NCBI RefSeq assembly: GCF_041260665.1
Contig: NZ_JBGCCT010000036.1
Coordinates: forward strand, 61,385-125,384
Reading direction: 5' to 3'
Length of the DNA stretch: 64,000 nt
Source: Catenulispora sp. GP43
Lineage (GTDB): Bacteria > Actinomycetota > Actinomycetes > Streptomycetales > Catenulisporaceae
Shown: in pieces, positions 17,193 through 25,698 of the stretch
Position numbering within the stretch: position 1 is the stretch's first letter
How the letters are laid out: the number at the start of each line of letters is the position of its first letter
Notes under the pieces: generated by a model
Database searches by the model: none
Told to the model about the DNA's origin: nothing
Seen by the model: only the letters and a program-made list of their open reading frames with translations
Position numbers and translations under genes: made by a program

Positions 17193-18437
17193 ATGCCCGT
17201 GCCCCGCTCCACCGACCTCGCCGCACTCCATCCCGGCCGCCGTACCGCCCTCGCCGGCCTGGCCGCGCTCGGGCTCGGGCTCGGCACGGTCGTGCCGACG
17301 ATCTCCGCCGGGCCGGCTCGAGCCGCCACCGCCCCCCTCGTCGGCCCGCTTCAGCTCACCCTGCCCGCGCCGACCGGCCGGTGCCGGATCGGAAACGTCG
17401 CCCTGCACCTCATCGATCGATCCCGCCGCGATCCATGGGTCCCGTCGCATCCGGCACGTGAGCTGATGATCAGTATCTGGTACCCGGCCCGCGACGTCGA
17501 CGGCTACGACCCCGTGCCCTGGCTGCCCGCCGCCGCGTGGTCGGCCTATCTGCGGCGCATCCAGATTCCGCCGGGCCTGGTGACCGTCCCCTCGACGCAC
17601 GGCTATGACGGCGCGCCCGCCGATCGCCGACACGGTCCGCGTCCCGTGCTGCTGTTCTCACCGGGTTCCGGCGGCGACCGCGGCGACTGCACGACGTACA
17701 CCGAGGAGCTGGTCAGCCACGGCTACGTGGTCGTCACCATCGACCACACCCACGACAGCTCGGAGGTCGAGTTCCCGGACGGCCACGTCGAACCCCGTAC
17801 CATCCCGGCGGGCACTCCGGCGATCGAAACCGAGGCGGTCTCGGTCCGGGTCGCCGACACCCGGTTCGTGCTCGACCAGCTGTGCGCCATCGCGGCGGGC
17901 CGCAACCCGGATGTCGAGCACCGTCCGTTGCCTCGCGGCCTGGCCGAGATGCTGGACCTGTGCCGGATCGGGATGTACGGGCACTCCATGGGTGGCGCCA
18001 CCGCGGCCTGGGCGATGCTCGACGACCGGCGGATCCTGGCCGGATGCGACCTCGACGGCTCGCTGTTCGGCCCGGTCCTCACCGCCGGGCTGGACCGGCC
18101 GTACCTGTTCATGTGCTCACAAACGCACGACCTGGCCAACGATCCGTCCTGGGCCCAGGCCTGGTCGCATCTGCGGGGTTGGCACAAGGAACTCCGCCTG
18201 GTGAACTCCGCGCACAAGTCGTACACCGACCTCCAGTCACTGCTGCCCCAGGCGGCCGCCGTCGTCGATATTCCGCCGAGCGCCCTGCAGACGATCGGCA
18301 CCGTTGACCCGGCCCGGTCGGTACTCGCCGTACGCACCTATCTGCGCGCATATTTCGACCGGTTCATCCGCGGACACGACAGCCACCTGCTCGACCGTCC
18401 GTCCCCGGCCTTCCCCGAAATCGAGTTCCTGGCCTGA
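17193..18437 (+). CDS. Secreted alpha/beta hydrolase, PAF-acetylhydrolase-like
   Basis: 414 residues. The N-terminus (HPGRRTALAGLAALGLGLGTVVP to ARAAT) looks like a Tat or Sec signal peptide with a twin Arg. The nucleophile elbow is GHSMGG in GMYGHSMGGATAAW at about residue 265. PVLLFSPGSGGDRGDCTTYTEELVSHGYVVVTIDH is the oxyanion region typical of the platelet-activating-factor acetylhydrolase-like group. The His is probably in NSAHKSYTD. The ATG at 17193 has AGGAG seven bases upstream. Substrate unknown; lipid or ester hydrolysis outside the cell is likely. Confidence 0.87.
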   Translation: MPVPRSTDLAALHPGRRTALAGLAALGLGLGTVVPTISAGPARAATAPLVGPLQLTLPAPTGRCRIGNVALHLIDRSRRDPWVPSHPARELMISIWYPARDVDGYDPVPWLPAAAWSAYLRRIQIPPGLVTVPSTHGYDGAPADRRHGPRPVLLFSPGSGGDRGDCTTYTEELVSHGYVVVTIDHTHDSSEVEFPDGHVEPRTIPAGTPAIETEAVSVRVADTRFVLDQLCAIAAGRNPDVEHRPLPRGLAEMLDLCRIGMYGHSMGGATAAWAMLDDRRILAGCDLDGSLFGPVLTAGLDRPYLFMCSQTHDLANDPSWAQAWSHLRGWHKELRLVNSAHKSYTDLQSLLPQAAAVVDIPPSALQTIGTVDPARSVLAVRTYLRAYFDRFIRGHDSHLLDRPSPAFPEIEFLA

Positions 18438-18538
18438 CCCGCCTGATAGCGCCGTGGACAGTACCGGCCGGTTGTCCCGGATCGTTATCGGCGTGGCCTG
18501 ACTTACAACTAGGCGCCGCTCTCACACGGGAAGACGCT

Positions 18539-18573
18539 CAGCCCGCGTCCCGCTGCGGGACGCTATCGGGCTG
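18539..18573. terminator. Nested hairpin terminator
   Basis: CAGCCCG (18539) pairs with CGGGCTG (18567), enclosing CGTCCC/GGGACG. It lies between the hydrolase (plus) and the glycohydrolase fragment (minus). Confidence 0.55.
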
Positions 18574-18665
18574 GGGGTTGCGTGAGAATCGCGTGGGGTA
18601 TTGCCGCGTCCGTATTTGGCAACGACGAGCCAGGGATACTCAACCGAAAACTCGGCTGGACTGGG

Positions 18666-19082
18666 TCAGTCGCCGGCCGCTGTGATCCGGTTCGTCAGAT
18701 CTGCCAGCCCGTCTGCGTTCAAGCCGGGCCAGCCGTGGATGGCGCGCTGCCACTCGCCGGGGATCGCCGTACGCCCCCAGGCCGCGCCCAGTAGCGCGCC
18801 GGCGATCGCCGCTACGGTGTCGGTGTCGTCGCCGGCTCGGACTGCGGCCTGCAGGGCGAGGTGGAAGTGCGCCTCGGGGTCGTCCGGGGAAATCTTGGTG
18901 TGCCAGATGGCGGACCATGCGGCTTGCAGCGCGGTGACGACGAAGCCGTTCGGCTGGAAGGCGTGCGGCAGCTTGGCCTCGGCCTCGTCCAGCCAGGCGG
19001 TCCACTGGGAACGGCGCTCGGCGGGGAGTTGGAACACCGCGTCACGGACGCCGTGAAAGGCCACAGGCTCCACAAACAGCAT
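18666..19082 (-). pseudogene. Truncated ADP-ribosylglycohydrolase (C-terminal fragment)
   Basis: 138 residues that match only the C-terminal part of the DraG family. The signature GDDTDTVAAIAGALLGAAWGR, whose acidic residues bind the dinuclear Mg centre, is intact, but the N-terminal half with the other metal ligands (family length about 300) is missing. Nothing recognisable as DraG lies in 19083-19387. As it stands it should not hydrolyse ADP-ribose bonds. The direct repeat just upstream (19320/19370) may mark the deletion, which is speculative. Confidence 0.7.
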
Positions 19083-19319
19083 GGTGAGCGATGTTCGAAC
19101 GGGCAGGCAACGGCCCCGACGCCCAGGTCAAGGCTGTTTTTGCGCAGGCAGCACTCGAACGCCGATTCTCATCCCAACCCGTTTTGGATTCTGGTTCGTC
19201 GCCGTCGGCGGTGAATTGGTGGTGGCGTTCCACGCGCATACGGCGTCCGGACCGGCCTCCGGCACGGGCACCCCATGCCGAGGCGGCCACCACAATCGCG
19301 GTCAATGGATCAGCAGAGC

Positions 19320-19383
19320 ATCCCCGACTGAGTTCATGGCGAGCGATCAGTGACTGACAGCGCTCCAAGATCCCCGACTGAGT
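19320..19383. repeat. 14-bp direct repeat pair in otherwise empty DNA
   Basis: ATCCCCGACTGAGT occurs at 19320-19333 and 19370-19383, 50 bp apart. It lies in the gap 19083-19387, where I see no gene. Confidence 0.7.
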
Positions 19384-19387
19384 CAAG

Positions 19388-20419
19388 CTAAGCGCGGGCT
19401 TCGGGGAATCTGACGAACTGCTCAGCGCGGCCCATTCGGCGGATTCCGAGGTCCGCGAAACGCCTCCGGCCGCTGGCGATCAACCGCTGGTACTCGGCGT
19501 CGTCGCCTTGGATCCGGGCCAGGACGGCGAGTGAGATCTCGCATTCGGCGATCACGACGGCGTGGTTGATCCGGATGCCCAGTTCCAGGCTGCGTTCCAG
19601 GTTCGCGCGGGCGTGCTGGCAGAGCCGGGTCTCTTCCTCGACGGTGTCAGATCGCAGTGCCCGGTTCATGATGGCTAGGGCGGTCTCGCCGGAGCGATTC
19701 GCGATCCGTTCGGTGTCGTCGCCTCGGTTCTCGAATTCCAGCAGCCCGGTGAACAGATGCTCGGCCTCTTCGAACTCGTCCTGCAACAGTGCTGCGAACC
19801 CGAAGTCCAGCCGTGCCCCACGTTCCAGTAATCCGTCTCCGCTTTGGCGAGCGTATATCGCCACCTGCTCGGCCCAGTATCGAGCGGTGGGGCCGTCGTT
19901 GGCGTCTCGGGCGATGCCGGACAACGAGCGGGCGGCGTTGCCGGCCCAGCGCGCTGCGGCCGGTGAATCGTCGCATCTCCGGGCTGCCTCGAGACCTTGG
20001 AGGCAGTAGCGTTCCGTCTCGGGGTAGTCGCCGATCTGGAGCAGCGGCCAGGCGATGGTCGACGCGCAGAGTTCCGCGATCGCCAAGTCGTCGCCGAGCA
20101 GTTCGGCGACGTCGAGAGCGGCTCTGCCCCAAGTGACGCGTTCCTTCAGGGCATTGCGATAGCCCAGGAATCGAGCCAGGGATCCCACCGCGTGGATGAA
20201 GAGCTGACACAGCTCGACGTCGTCCTCGCGGCAGCGTTCCCGCGCCACGGCCAACGCCGACATGATGTCGACTCGGTCGGCCTCCAACACGTCGTTGTCG
20301 GCTGCGTTGTCGACCACCAACCGCAGGAGGTATCGCATACGGCGCATGCGGCAATTCTCGTCGAACGCGGCGTCAGGCTCATCCGACGATGTGCCCGACC
20401 GCCACAGCCGCCGACGCAC
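19388..20419 (-). CDS. TPR-repeat protein, in frame with the NB-ARC gene
   Basis: 343 residues of repeated helical hairpins (RAALDVAELLGDDLAIAELC, ETERYCLQGLEAARRCDD, EEAEHLFTGLLEFENRGDD, CQHARANLERSLELG), i.e. a TPR-like array as found C-terminal to NB-ARC ATPases. The GTG at 20419 is in the same frame as the upstream NB-ARC gene, separated only by TGA and one codon. A strong GGTGGGAG site, six bases before the GTG, lies inside the end of the NB-ARC gene, so re-initiation is plausible. It probably acts as the ligand- or partner-sensing arm of the ATPase. Confidence 0.85.
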   Translation of the reverse strand: MRRRLWRSGTSSDEPDAAFDENCRMRRMRYLLRLVVDNAADNDVLEADRVDIMSALAVARERCREDDVELCQLFIHAVGSLARFLGYRNALKERVTWGRAALDVAELLGDDLAIAELCASTIAWPLLQIGDYPETERYCLQGLEAARRCDDSPAAARWAGNAARSLSGIARDANDGPTARYWAEQVAIYARQSGDGLLERGARLDFGFAALLQDEFEEAEHLFTGLLEFENRGDDTERIANRSGETALAIMNRALRSDTVEEETRLCQHARANLERSLELGIRINHAVVIAECEISLAVLARIQGDDAEYQRLIASGRRRFADLGIRRMGRAEQFVRFPEARA

Positions 20420-20422
20420 AGC

Positions 20423-21715
20423 TCACTCCCACCGCGATGCGACGTCGGTGCTGATGAAGTAGCGTGTCAGCGGGTGCAGGGTATAGCGCTCGTCCTGGCC
20501 CCCGACCAGGCTGAGCATGGACCGTCGGACCAGCATGGCGGCCGCTCGGTAGAACTCCTGATCAGCCATGTCGGCGGTGTACTTGACCGCGCCGGCGGTC
20601 GGGTTTCCCTCGAAGAGCCGCATGGCGACCAGCACCTTGCGGGCGGGTCCGTCCAGCTCCTTCCAGGTCCGCCGGAACATGAAGCTGTAGAACTCGTAGC
20701 TCAGATCGTTGAACCCGGCCTCCTCGACGACTCGCAGGACCTGTTCGATCGGCTCGTAGTCCATCTGTCCGCTGATGAGCAGCATCGCCAACGGCGCACC
20801 GCCGGCCGCGTCGCGGATGCGCGCGAGGGTGTCGGCGTCCGCTTTCATCAGGTTCCGGTTGTTCTGGAGCTGGCCGGTCCTGACGAGAAACGCGACGCCG
20901 TCCTGCGGTGAGAGTCCTTCGAGATTCATGGTGAACACGCGCTGGTGGATGACGGCGTACCTGCTCGTCATCAGGGCCTTGCTCTGGCCGAGGATTTCGA
21001 ACAAGCCGGCGACCAGTGCGTCCCGGTCGGGCACGGTCTCCAGGTTGTCAAGCACAATCAGCACTCGATGATCGGCCAGCCAGGCCCTGACGATCTCCGC
21101 CTTCACCGCCGTGGGCGCATCGGTGCTCGACGGCACCTGCGAGTGGTGAAGCAGGTCGTTGACCAAGGCATCGAACGAGTAGTCGGCGACCTCGGTGCGC
21201 AGGACGCCCTCTCCGACGAACTTCTCAGCCGGGGTGCTATGCCAGAAGATGCTGCTGAACAAGCCTTCGGCCGCGGCCACACGCATGGCCTCCTGCGCCA
21301 GCGCGGTCTTTCCGATCCCGCCCACACCCTTGAGCGTGATCAGGGGTATCAGCGGATTCCTCAAAGCCCCCATGAGCATCGCCAGATCCTCGTATCGCCC
21401 GATGAACTCGACCGGCGGGAGGACGGGTTGCCGGGCGGCCGGCCGCTCCGAATCCGCCGCGACGACAGGCGTCGCCGGCGGCGGCTCCTCGTGGCCGCTA
21501 CGCCTACGGATCGCTTCCGACGTGCTCTTCACCAACTCCAGTGCATCGCCGAACGAGCCCAAGAGGGCCACCGCCGCGATCCCCGTCCCCGCGATGAACG
21601 TCACCGGGCCGGAAATCCCGGATGGAAGCACCGGTTTGACGTACCTGTCGATGGTCCACAAGAGGAGAACGAGGAGTGCTACCACCAGAAGTAGTGCCGA
21701 GACGATGCGCCGCAC
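20423..21715 (-). CDS. Membrane-anchored NB-ARC (STAND) ATPase
   Basis: 430 residues. Two N-terminal membrane helices (about 5-20 and 34-54) precede a linker and an NB-ARC module: Walker A GVGGIGKTALA (130-140), Walker B VLIVLDNLE (218-226), the sensor-like LMTSR (248-252), GAPLAML (307-312) and a winged-helix region ending YTLHPLTRYF. STAND ATPases are signalling switches in regulation, cell death and phage defence. Membrane helices could act as the effector or simply tether it. The frame continues past the TGA into the TPR gene. It is divergent from a Nudix gene. Activating signal unknown. Confidence 0.88.
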   Translation of the reverse strand: MRRIVSALLLVVALLVLLLWTIDRYVKPVLPSGISGPVTFIAGTGIAAVALLGSFGDALELVKSTSEAIRRRSGHEEPPPATPVVAADSERPAARQPVLPPVEFIGRYEDLAMLMGALRNPLIPLITLKGVGGIGKTALAQEAMRVAAAEGLFSSIFWHSTPAEKFVGEGVLRTEVADYSFDALVNDLLHHSQVPSSTDAPTAVKAEIVRAWLADHRVLIVLDNLETVPDRDALVAGLFEILGQSKALMTSRYAVIHQRVFTMNLEGLSPQDGVAFLVRTGQLQNNRNLMKADADTLARIRDAAGGAPLAMLLISGQMDYEPIEQVLRVVEEAGFNDLSYEFYSFMFRRTWKELDGPARKVLVAMRLFEGNPTAGAVKYTADMADQEFYRAAAMLVRRSMLSLVGGQDERYTLHPLTRYFISTDVASRWE

Positions 21716-21877
21716 CCCCCAAGGAATATCAGGCTTCTGAATAGGTGGCTAGTGTTTCCGGACTTGGAGCCACAAGAGCCAGCCACACTCGCGCCTACCT
21801 GTGGTCCGAAGGTGTCGTGCGGCTCCCTGATTGGAAAACTGATGGAGTGACGACATCGAGGAACAGGCTGACGGTCG

Positions 21878-22396
21878 ATGACATTTGAGGACGATCTCGC
21901 CGCTGAGGGCGAGCCGGAAGCCGAGTTCCACGTCGGGATCGCCGCCAGGCAGCCGATGAAGCGTGTCGCCGCCGGTGCGCTGTTCCATGATCCGCAGGGT
22001 CGGATCGTCATGGTGGAACCGATCTACAAGCCCACCTGGGAGATCCCGGGCGGAATGTGCGAAAAAGGCGAGGCCCCCCGGGACGCCTGTCGGCGTGAGG
22101 TCGCCGAGGAGATCGGCCTGGCGACAAACGTCGGCAGACTCCTGGTCGTGGACTGGCAGCCGGGTCATGGCGTCTGGGGTGAGATCGTTGTGTTCGTTTT
22201 CGACGGTGGCACCTTGTCCGAGCAGCATATTGACGCGGTTGAGCTTCAACCTGACGAGTTGCGTGGACTGCACCGGGTGGCATTGACGGATATACGCGGT
22301 CGAGTACGCCCCAGCATGTATCGCCGTCTCAGCGAAGCCGACAGAGCCAAGCGCAACGGCGAGACGTTGTACCTGCAATTCGGCCGCCGAGCGTAG
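21878..22396 (+). CDS. Nudix hydrolase
   Basis: 172 residues. A complete Nudix box is at 58-80 (GGMCEKGE, then REVAEEIG), giving all Mg-binding Glu residues. Such enzymes cleave nucleoside diphosphates linked to another moiety, cytoplasmically; the substrate cannot be read from sequence. The preceding KPTWEIPGG is typical. It starts at the ATG at 21878, 163 bp from the divergent NB-ARC gene, and a functional link is possible but unproven. Confidence 0.92.
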   Translation: MTFEDDLAAEGEPEAEFHVGIAARQPMKRVAAGALFHDPQGRIVMVEPIYKPTWEIPGGMCEKGEAPRDACRREVAEEIGLATNVGRLLVVDWQPGHGVWGEIVVFVFDGGTLSEQHIDAVELQPDELRGLHRVALTDIRGRVRPSMYRRLSEADRAKRNGETLYLQFGRRA

Positions 22397-22479
22397 CAGT
22401 ATGCGCTAACGAGACCAGCGCGGATCACCCGCACGTCAAGCAGAGACATCCCCAGGTGCTGCGTGGCCCCCTGCACGCC

Positions 22480-22995
22480 TCAGAGTTCCAGGACGTATCC
22501 GAGCAGGCTCGCGTCCCCGTCGAGGCCGTCCGGCCGGAAGCCGCACTTCTCCAGCACGCGCCGCGAGGCGACGTTGTGCCCGGCGACGTAGGCGTGCACC
22601 GGCCGCTCGGTGAGCTCGCACAGGAACAGCGCCAGCGCGGTGGTGGCGACGCCGCGGCCCCAGTGGTCGCGGCCGAGCCAGTAGCCGAGCTGGCGCTGTT
22701 CCCATTGGGTCCAGGAGGTCAGCGAGCCGGCCACCTCGCCGTCGACCACGACCGCGCGGGCCAGGATCGCCGGGTCGGCCAGGATCGCGCGCCACAGTGC
22801 GTCATGGTCGCGGCGCGAGACCGGCATCGCGGCGGCCATCCGGGCCGCGAGCGGATCGCGCTGGTGCTCGAAGAAGAGCGGCACGTCGGCCACCCCCACC
22901 GGCCGCAGCCGGATGTTGGCGTGCGCGCCATCCCGCTGTAAGCCGCCATCGCGCCAAGGACCCCTCACCACCCCGCCTTTCGTCCGGTTTCCCAC
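22480..22995 (-). CDS. GNAT acetyltransferase
   Basis: 171 residues. The GNAT domain starts at NIRLRPVGVADVPLFFEHQRDP, with the acetyl-CoA loop in LGYWLGRDHWGRGVATTALALFL (R/Q-x-x-G-x-A type) and the terminal VASRRVLEKCGF. This RimJ-like group acetylates small molecules or N-termini. The GTG at 22995 was chosen for its GGGGGAA site six bases upstream; a longer in-frame extension is possible. Substrate unknown. Confidence 0.87.
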   Translation of the reverse strand: MGNRTKGGVVRGPWRDGGLQRDGAHANIRLRPVGVADVPLFFEHQRDPLAARMAAAMPVSRRDHDALWRAILADPAILARAVVVDGEVAGSLTSWTQWEQRQLGYWLGRDHWGRGVATTALALFLCELTERPVHAYVAGHNVASRRVLEKCGFRPDGLDGDASLLGYVLEL

Positions 22996-23076
22996 CGTAG
23001 TTCCCCCGCGGGTCGCCCGATCTTCACACCGGACAGGTAATCCGCAGGTGCGCAACCCATTTTCGCCTTTATTCGA

Positions 23077-23106
23077 TTGGACTCCACGCGCCGACTCCCT
23101 TATAAT
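23077..23106 (+). promoter_or_regulatory. Strong sigma-70-type promoter
   Basis: TTGGAC (23077-23082) and a perfect TATAAT (23101-23106) with an 18-bp spacer, 45 bp upstream of the small ORF at 23152. Confidence 0.75.
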
Positions 23107-23151
23107 CGAAGGCATACCGCCGATGCGATCAAAGGATCCAAGGAGTCAACG

Positions 23152-23277
23152 ATGAACTTCGCCTCGACCTACGAGCTCGCCGCCGCCCAGACCCGTCTGG
23201 CCGAGCTGCACAAGCAGGCCGCCGACGCCCGCCTGGCGCGCATGGCCAAGAAGGAGCGCCGCCGCAAGGCCGCGTGA
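23152..23277 (+). CDS. Small basic protein, 41 residues
   Basis: A 41-residue helical protein with an Ala/Leu/Arg-rich pattern and a strongly basic tail (MAKKERRRKAA). It has its own consensus promoter, an AAGGAG ribosome-binding site seven bases before the ATG, and an efficient hairpin directly after the stop. That set supports real, probably high, expression. The basic C-terminus suggests nucleic-acid or ribosome contact, which is inference. No characterised homologue recognised. Confidence 0.75.
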   Translation: MNFASTYELAAAQTRLAELHKQAADARLARMAKKERRRKAA

Positions 23278-23296
23278 GCTCAGACGACAACGACAT

Positions 23297-23331
23297 CCAG
23301 TGGGGCCGCCCGATGTGGGCGGCCCCACTGG
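23297..23331 (+). terminator. Hairpin terminator
   Basis: A perfect 15-bp stem (23297-23311 with 23317-23331), GATGT loop, 20 bp after the small basic protein. No U-tract. Confidence 0.8.
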
Positions 23332-23386
23332 CGTGTGCGGGCAAAAGGTGTCGCCCGGCCGACGGCACGGCCCTAGGGTGCGCGGC

Positions 23387-24229
23387 ATGGCTTCCGAGGT
23401 CCCTTACAGGCCGCTGCCGATCGACCAACCGGTCGTCTACGCGCACGGCCCCGATTCGAGCCCGCGACCGCAGACTCCCGCAGGCACCACGGTCGAGTTC
23501 GAGTGGCGCGAGAGCACCGTCTACCCGGGGACGTCGCGGAAGTTCTGGGTACACCTGCCGGCCGGATACGACCCGGGCCGGCCGGCGAACGTGATGGTGT
23601 TCCTGGACGGCTGGTGGTACCTCGACCCGGCCGGCGACGTGCGCGGCGGAATCGTCCTGGACAACCTCGTCCACGCCGGCGAGATCCCGATGACCGTCGG
23701 GGTGTTCGTCGATCCCGGCGTCTTCGAAGGCTCCGGCCAGCCGAAGAACCGCAACGCCGAGTACGACGCCTTCGACGACCGCCTCGCGACCTTCCTGACC
23801 GACGAGATCATCGCGCAGGTCGCAGCCCGCTACCTGATCACCGAAGACCCCGAGCGCCGCGGCATCTGCGGCGGCAGCTCCGGCGGCGACGGCGCCTTCA
23901 CCGCCGCGTGGCTGCGCCCCGACAGGTTCCGGCGAGCCGTCTGCTTCCTGTCGAGCTTCGCGCAGATGCCCGGCGGGAACCCCTATCCCGCACTGATTCC
24001 CGCGGTCGAGCGCAAGCCGCTTCGCATCTTCCTGCAGGCCGGCCATCGCGACCTCGGCTGGGACCGGCCCGCGCGCAACTGGCTGGCGGAGAATCTGCGG
24101 ACGGCCGCCGCCTTGGCCGAGGCCGGCTACGACTTCCGCCTCGTCCTCGGCGACGGCGCCCACAGCACGAACCACGGCGGGGTGCTGCTGCCCGACGCAC
24201 TGCGCTGGGTGTGGCGACCGCCGGCGTGA
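23387..24229 (+). CDS. Esterase-D-type alpha/beta hydrolase
   Basis: 280 residues of the PF00756 esterase fold. RKFWVHLPAGYDPGRPANVMVFLDGWWY is the N-terminal strand pair with the oxyanion region, GGSSGGDGAF holds the nucleophilic Ser, and DGAHSTNHGG near the end supplies the probable catalytic His. The Asp is probably in QAGHRDLGWDR. This group includes enterochelin-esterase-like and other acyl esterases. No signal peptide, so it is cytoplasmic. Substrate unknown. Confidence 0.87.
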   Translation: MASEVPYRPLPIDQPVVYAHGPDSSPRPQTPAGTTVEFEWRESTVYPGTSRKFWVHLPAGYDPGRPANVMVFLDGWWYLDPAGDVRGGIVLDNLVHAGEIPMTVGVFVDPGVFEGSGQPKNRNAEYDAFDDRLATFLTDEIIAQVAARYLITEDPERRGICGGSSGGDGAFTAAWLRPDRFRRAVCFLSSFAQMPGGNPYPALIPAVERKPLRIFLQAGHRDLGWDRPARNWLAENLRTAAALAEAGYDFRLVLGDGAHSTNHGGVLLPDALRWVWRPPA

Positions 24230-24242
24230 GCCGCGACCGCCA

Positions 24243-24965
24243 TCAGGCCCGAACCTCGCGAACCTCCCGAGCTTCCCGGCCCGGGATCCCCACAGCCCGC
24301 CCGGCACCGGCAACCCCCGCGATCCCCGCGATCCCCGCGATCCCCCGCGGCGGCCCGAACAGCAGGTGGTACGGCCGAGCCCCCGGCGCGTCGGCGACCG
24401 CGACGTAGTCCGGCGCGGTGCGGGAGGCGGCCGCCAGCAGGCGGTCGCGGGCCTGTTCGGGGGTCAGCGGGTCGATGCCGGTGGCGGCGTACAGACCGGC
24501 GCGGATGGTGTCGATGTCGGGTTCGGATTCGCGCAGGTTCTGCTCGGTGGTCTCCAGCGGGAAGCCGTGGCCGGCCTCGTGCCAGAAGCCGAGGGCGATG
24601 AAGATGGCCAGTGCCTCGGCCAGGTCCTCGGCGATCAGGGTGCCGCAGCCCTCGCGGTCGGCGTACAGGACCGGGCGGCGCGGTTCCCGGGGGTCGCCGA
24701 CCAGGTAGTACGTGCCGCCGGTGCCGTCGGCGGCGATCGGGTGCAGGGGCAGGCCGGCCGGGATCAGCAGGCGGTCGCGGGGGGTGCGGCGGGTGATGTC
24801 GAAGTCGGCGACCAGGTCCAGCGTCCGGGCGACCTGTGGCGTGGCTTCCAGCAGCCGCAGGAGTGCCTCGCCCGGGTCGGTGTCCGTGGACAGATCCGAA
24901 TCCGTGGAGCGATCCGTATCCGTGAAGAAATCCGTGGAGGGAACCGTGGCCGTGTCCGGGTGCAT
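24243..24965 (-). CDS. Hypothetical protein with tandem-repeat termini
   Basis: 240 residues, no confident family. The core (GGTYYLVGDPREPRRPVLYADREGCGTLIAEDLAEALAIFIALGFWHEAG) resembles SUKH/SMI1-like proteins, where a surface strand pair is followed by a helix, but I would not assign it. The N-terminus repeats Thr-Asp/Ser-Asp (TDTDRSTDSDLSTDTD) and the C-terminus repeats Gly-Ile-Ala (GIAGIAGIAG) then REV/REA units, all from in-frame DNA repeats. ATG at 24965; the ribosome-binding site is weak. It converges with the esterase, 13 bp apart. Confidence 0.7.
   Translation of the reverse strand: MHPDTATVPSTDFFTDTDRSTDSDLSTDTDPGEALLRLLEATPQVARTLDLVADFDITRRTPRDRLLIPAGLPLHPIAADGTGGTYYLVGDPREPRRPVLYADREGCGTLIAEDLAEALAIFIALGFWHEAGHGFPLETTEQNLRESEPDIDTIRAGLYAATGIDPLTPEQARDRLLAAASRTAPDYVAVADAPGARPYHLLFGPPRGIAGIAGIAGVAGAGRAVGIPGREAREVREVRA
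24315..24341. repeat. 9-bp array CCCCGCGAT x3
   Basis: Three perfect copies encoding Gly-Ile-Ala near the C-terminus of the hypothetical protein on the minus strand. Confidence 0.95.
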
Positions 24966-25014
24966 GGCCAGCAAAGTAGCCGAGCTCTGCGCGCCGCCAC
25001 GGCGGCATTTATGC

Positions 25015-25698
25015 CTACCAGGCGATCGGCCGCCGGTCCCGGAAGAAGCCGCCGGTCGGCCCGTCGTCGGGCAGCGTGGCGGCCCACACGATGCCGGCCG
25101 CGCCCTCGGCGACCGGCCGCCCGCCGGGGCCGCCCATGTCGGTCGCGACCCAGCCCGGACACACCGCGTTGACCAGGATCCCGTCGGCGCGCAGGTCGGC
25201 GGCGAGCATGCGGGTCAGGGCGTTGAGCGCGGCCTTGGTGATGCTGTACGCCGGCGTGGATCCGCTGGTCATCTCGGTCAGCGAGCCGGCGCCGCTGGAG
25301 ACGTTCACGATCCGCTGGTGGCTCCCGGCCCGCAGCAGCGGCAGCAGCGTCTGCACCAGCTGCCAGGGCCCGTAGACGTTGGTCTCCGCCGCCTCCCGGA
25401 CCACCGCCAGGTCGGCGCCGACGGCGTGCTGCCAGGTGTCGTAGTGGATGGCCGCGTTGTTGACCAGCACGTCCAGGTGCCCGAACTCTTCGCGGATCTG
25501 CTCGGCGGCAGCCGCGATGTCGGCGGTGCTGGTGACGTCCAGCCGCAGCGGATACGCGCCGTCCCCGAGCTCCGCGGCGGTGTCGCGGGCGGCGCCCTCG
25601 TGGCGGGCCGCGACCAGGACCGCGTGGCCCGCGGCCAGCAGCTGGCGCGCCGTCTCCCGACCCAGGCCCCGGTTGGCCCCGGTGACCAGGGCGATCAC
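25015..25698 (-). CDS. Short-chain dehydrogenase/reductase
   Basis: 227 residues, classical SDR. TGANRGLGRETAR is the cofactor motif, LVNNAAI the NNAG-type motif, and the active site is the Ser of NVSSGAG with YSITK (YxxxK). The end PGWVATDMGG is typical of carbonyl-reductase-like members. The GTG at 25698 overlaps the methyltransferase stop by 4 bp (GTGA), so the two are coupled. Substrate unknown. Confidence 0.92.
   Translation of the reverse strand: MIALVTGANRGLGRETARQLLAAGHAVLVAARHEGAARDTAAELGDGAYPLRLDVTSTADIAAAAEQIREEFGHLDVLVNNAAIHYDTWQHAVGADLAVVREAAETNVYGPWQLVQTLLPLLRAGSHQRIVNVSSGAGSLTEMTSGSTPAYSITKAALNALTRMLAADLRADGILVNAVCPGWVATDMGGPGGRPVAEGAAGIVWAATLPDDGPTGGFFRDRRPIAW

Noticed and set aside
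20423..20425. TGA read as selenocysteine between the NB-ARC and TPR parts
   Set aside because: No SECIS-like hairpin is evident after it, the flanking residues are not a redox site, and a strong ribosome-binding site for re-initiation is present.
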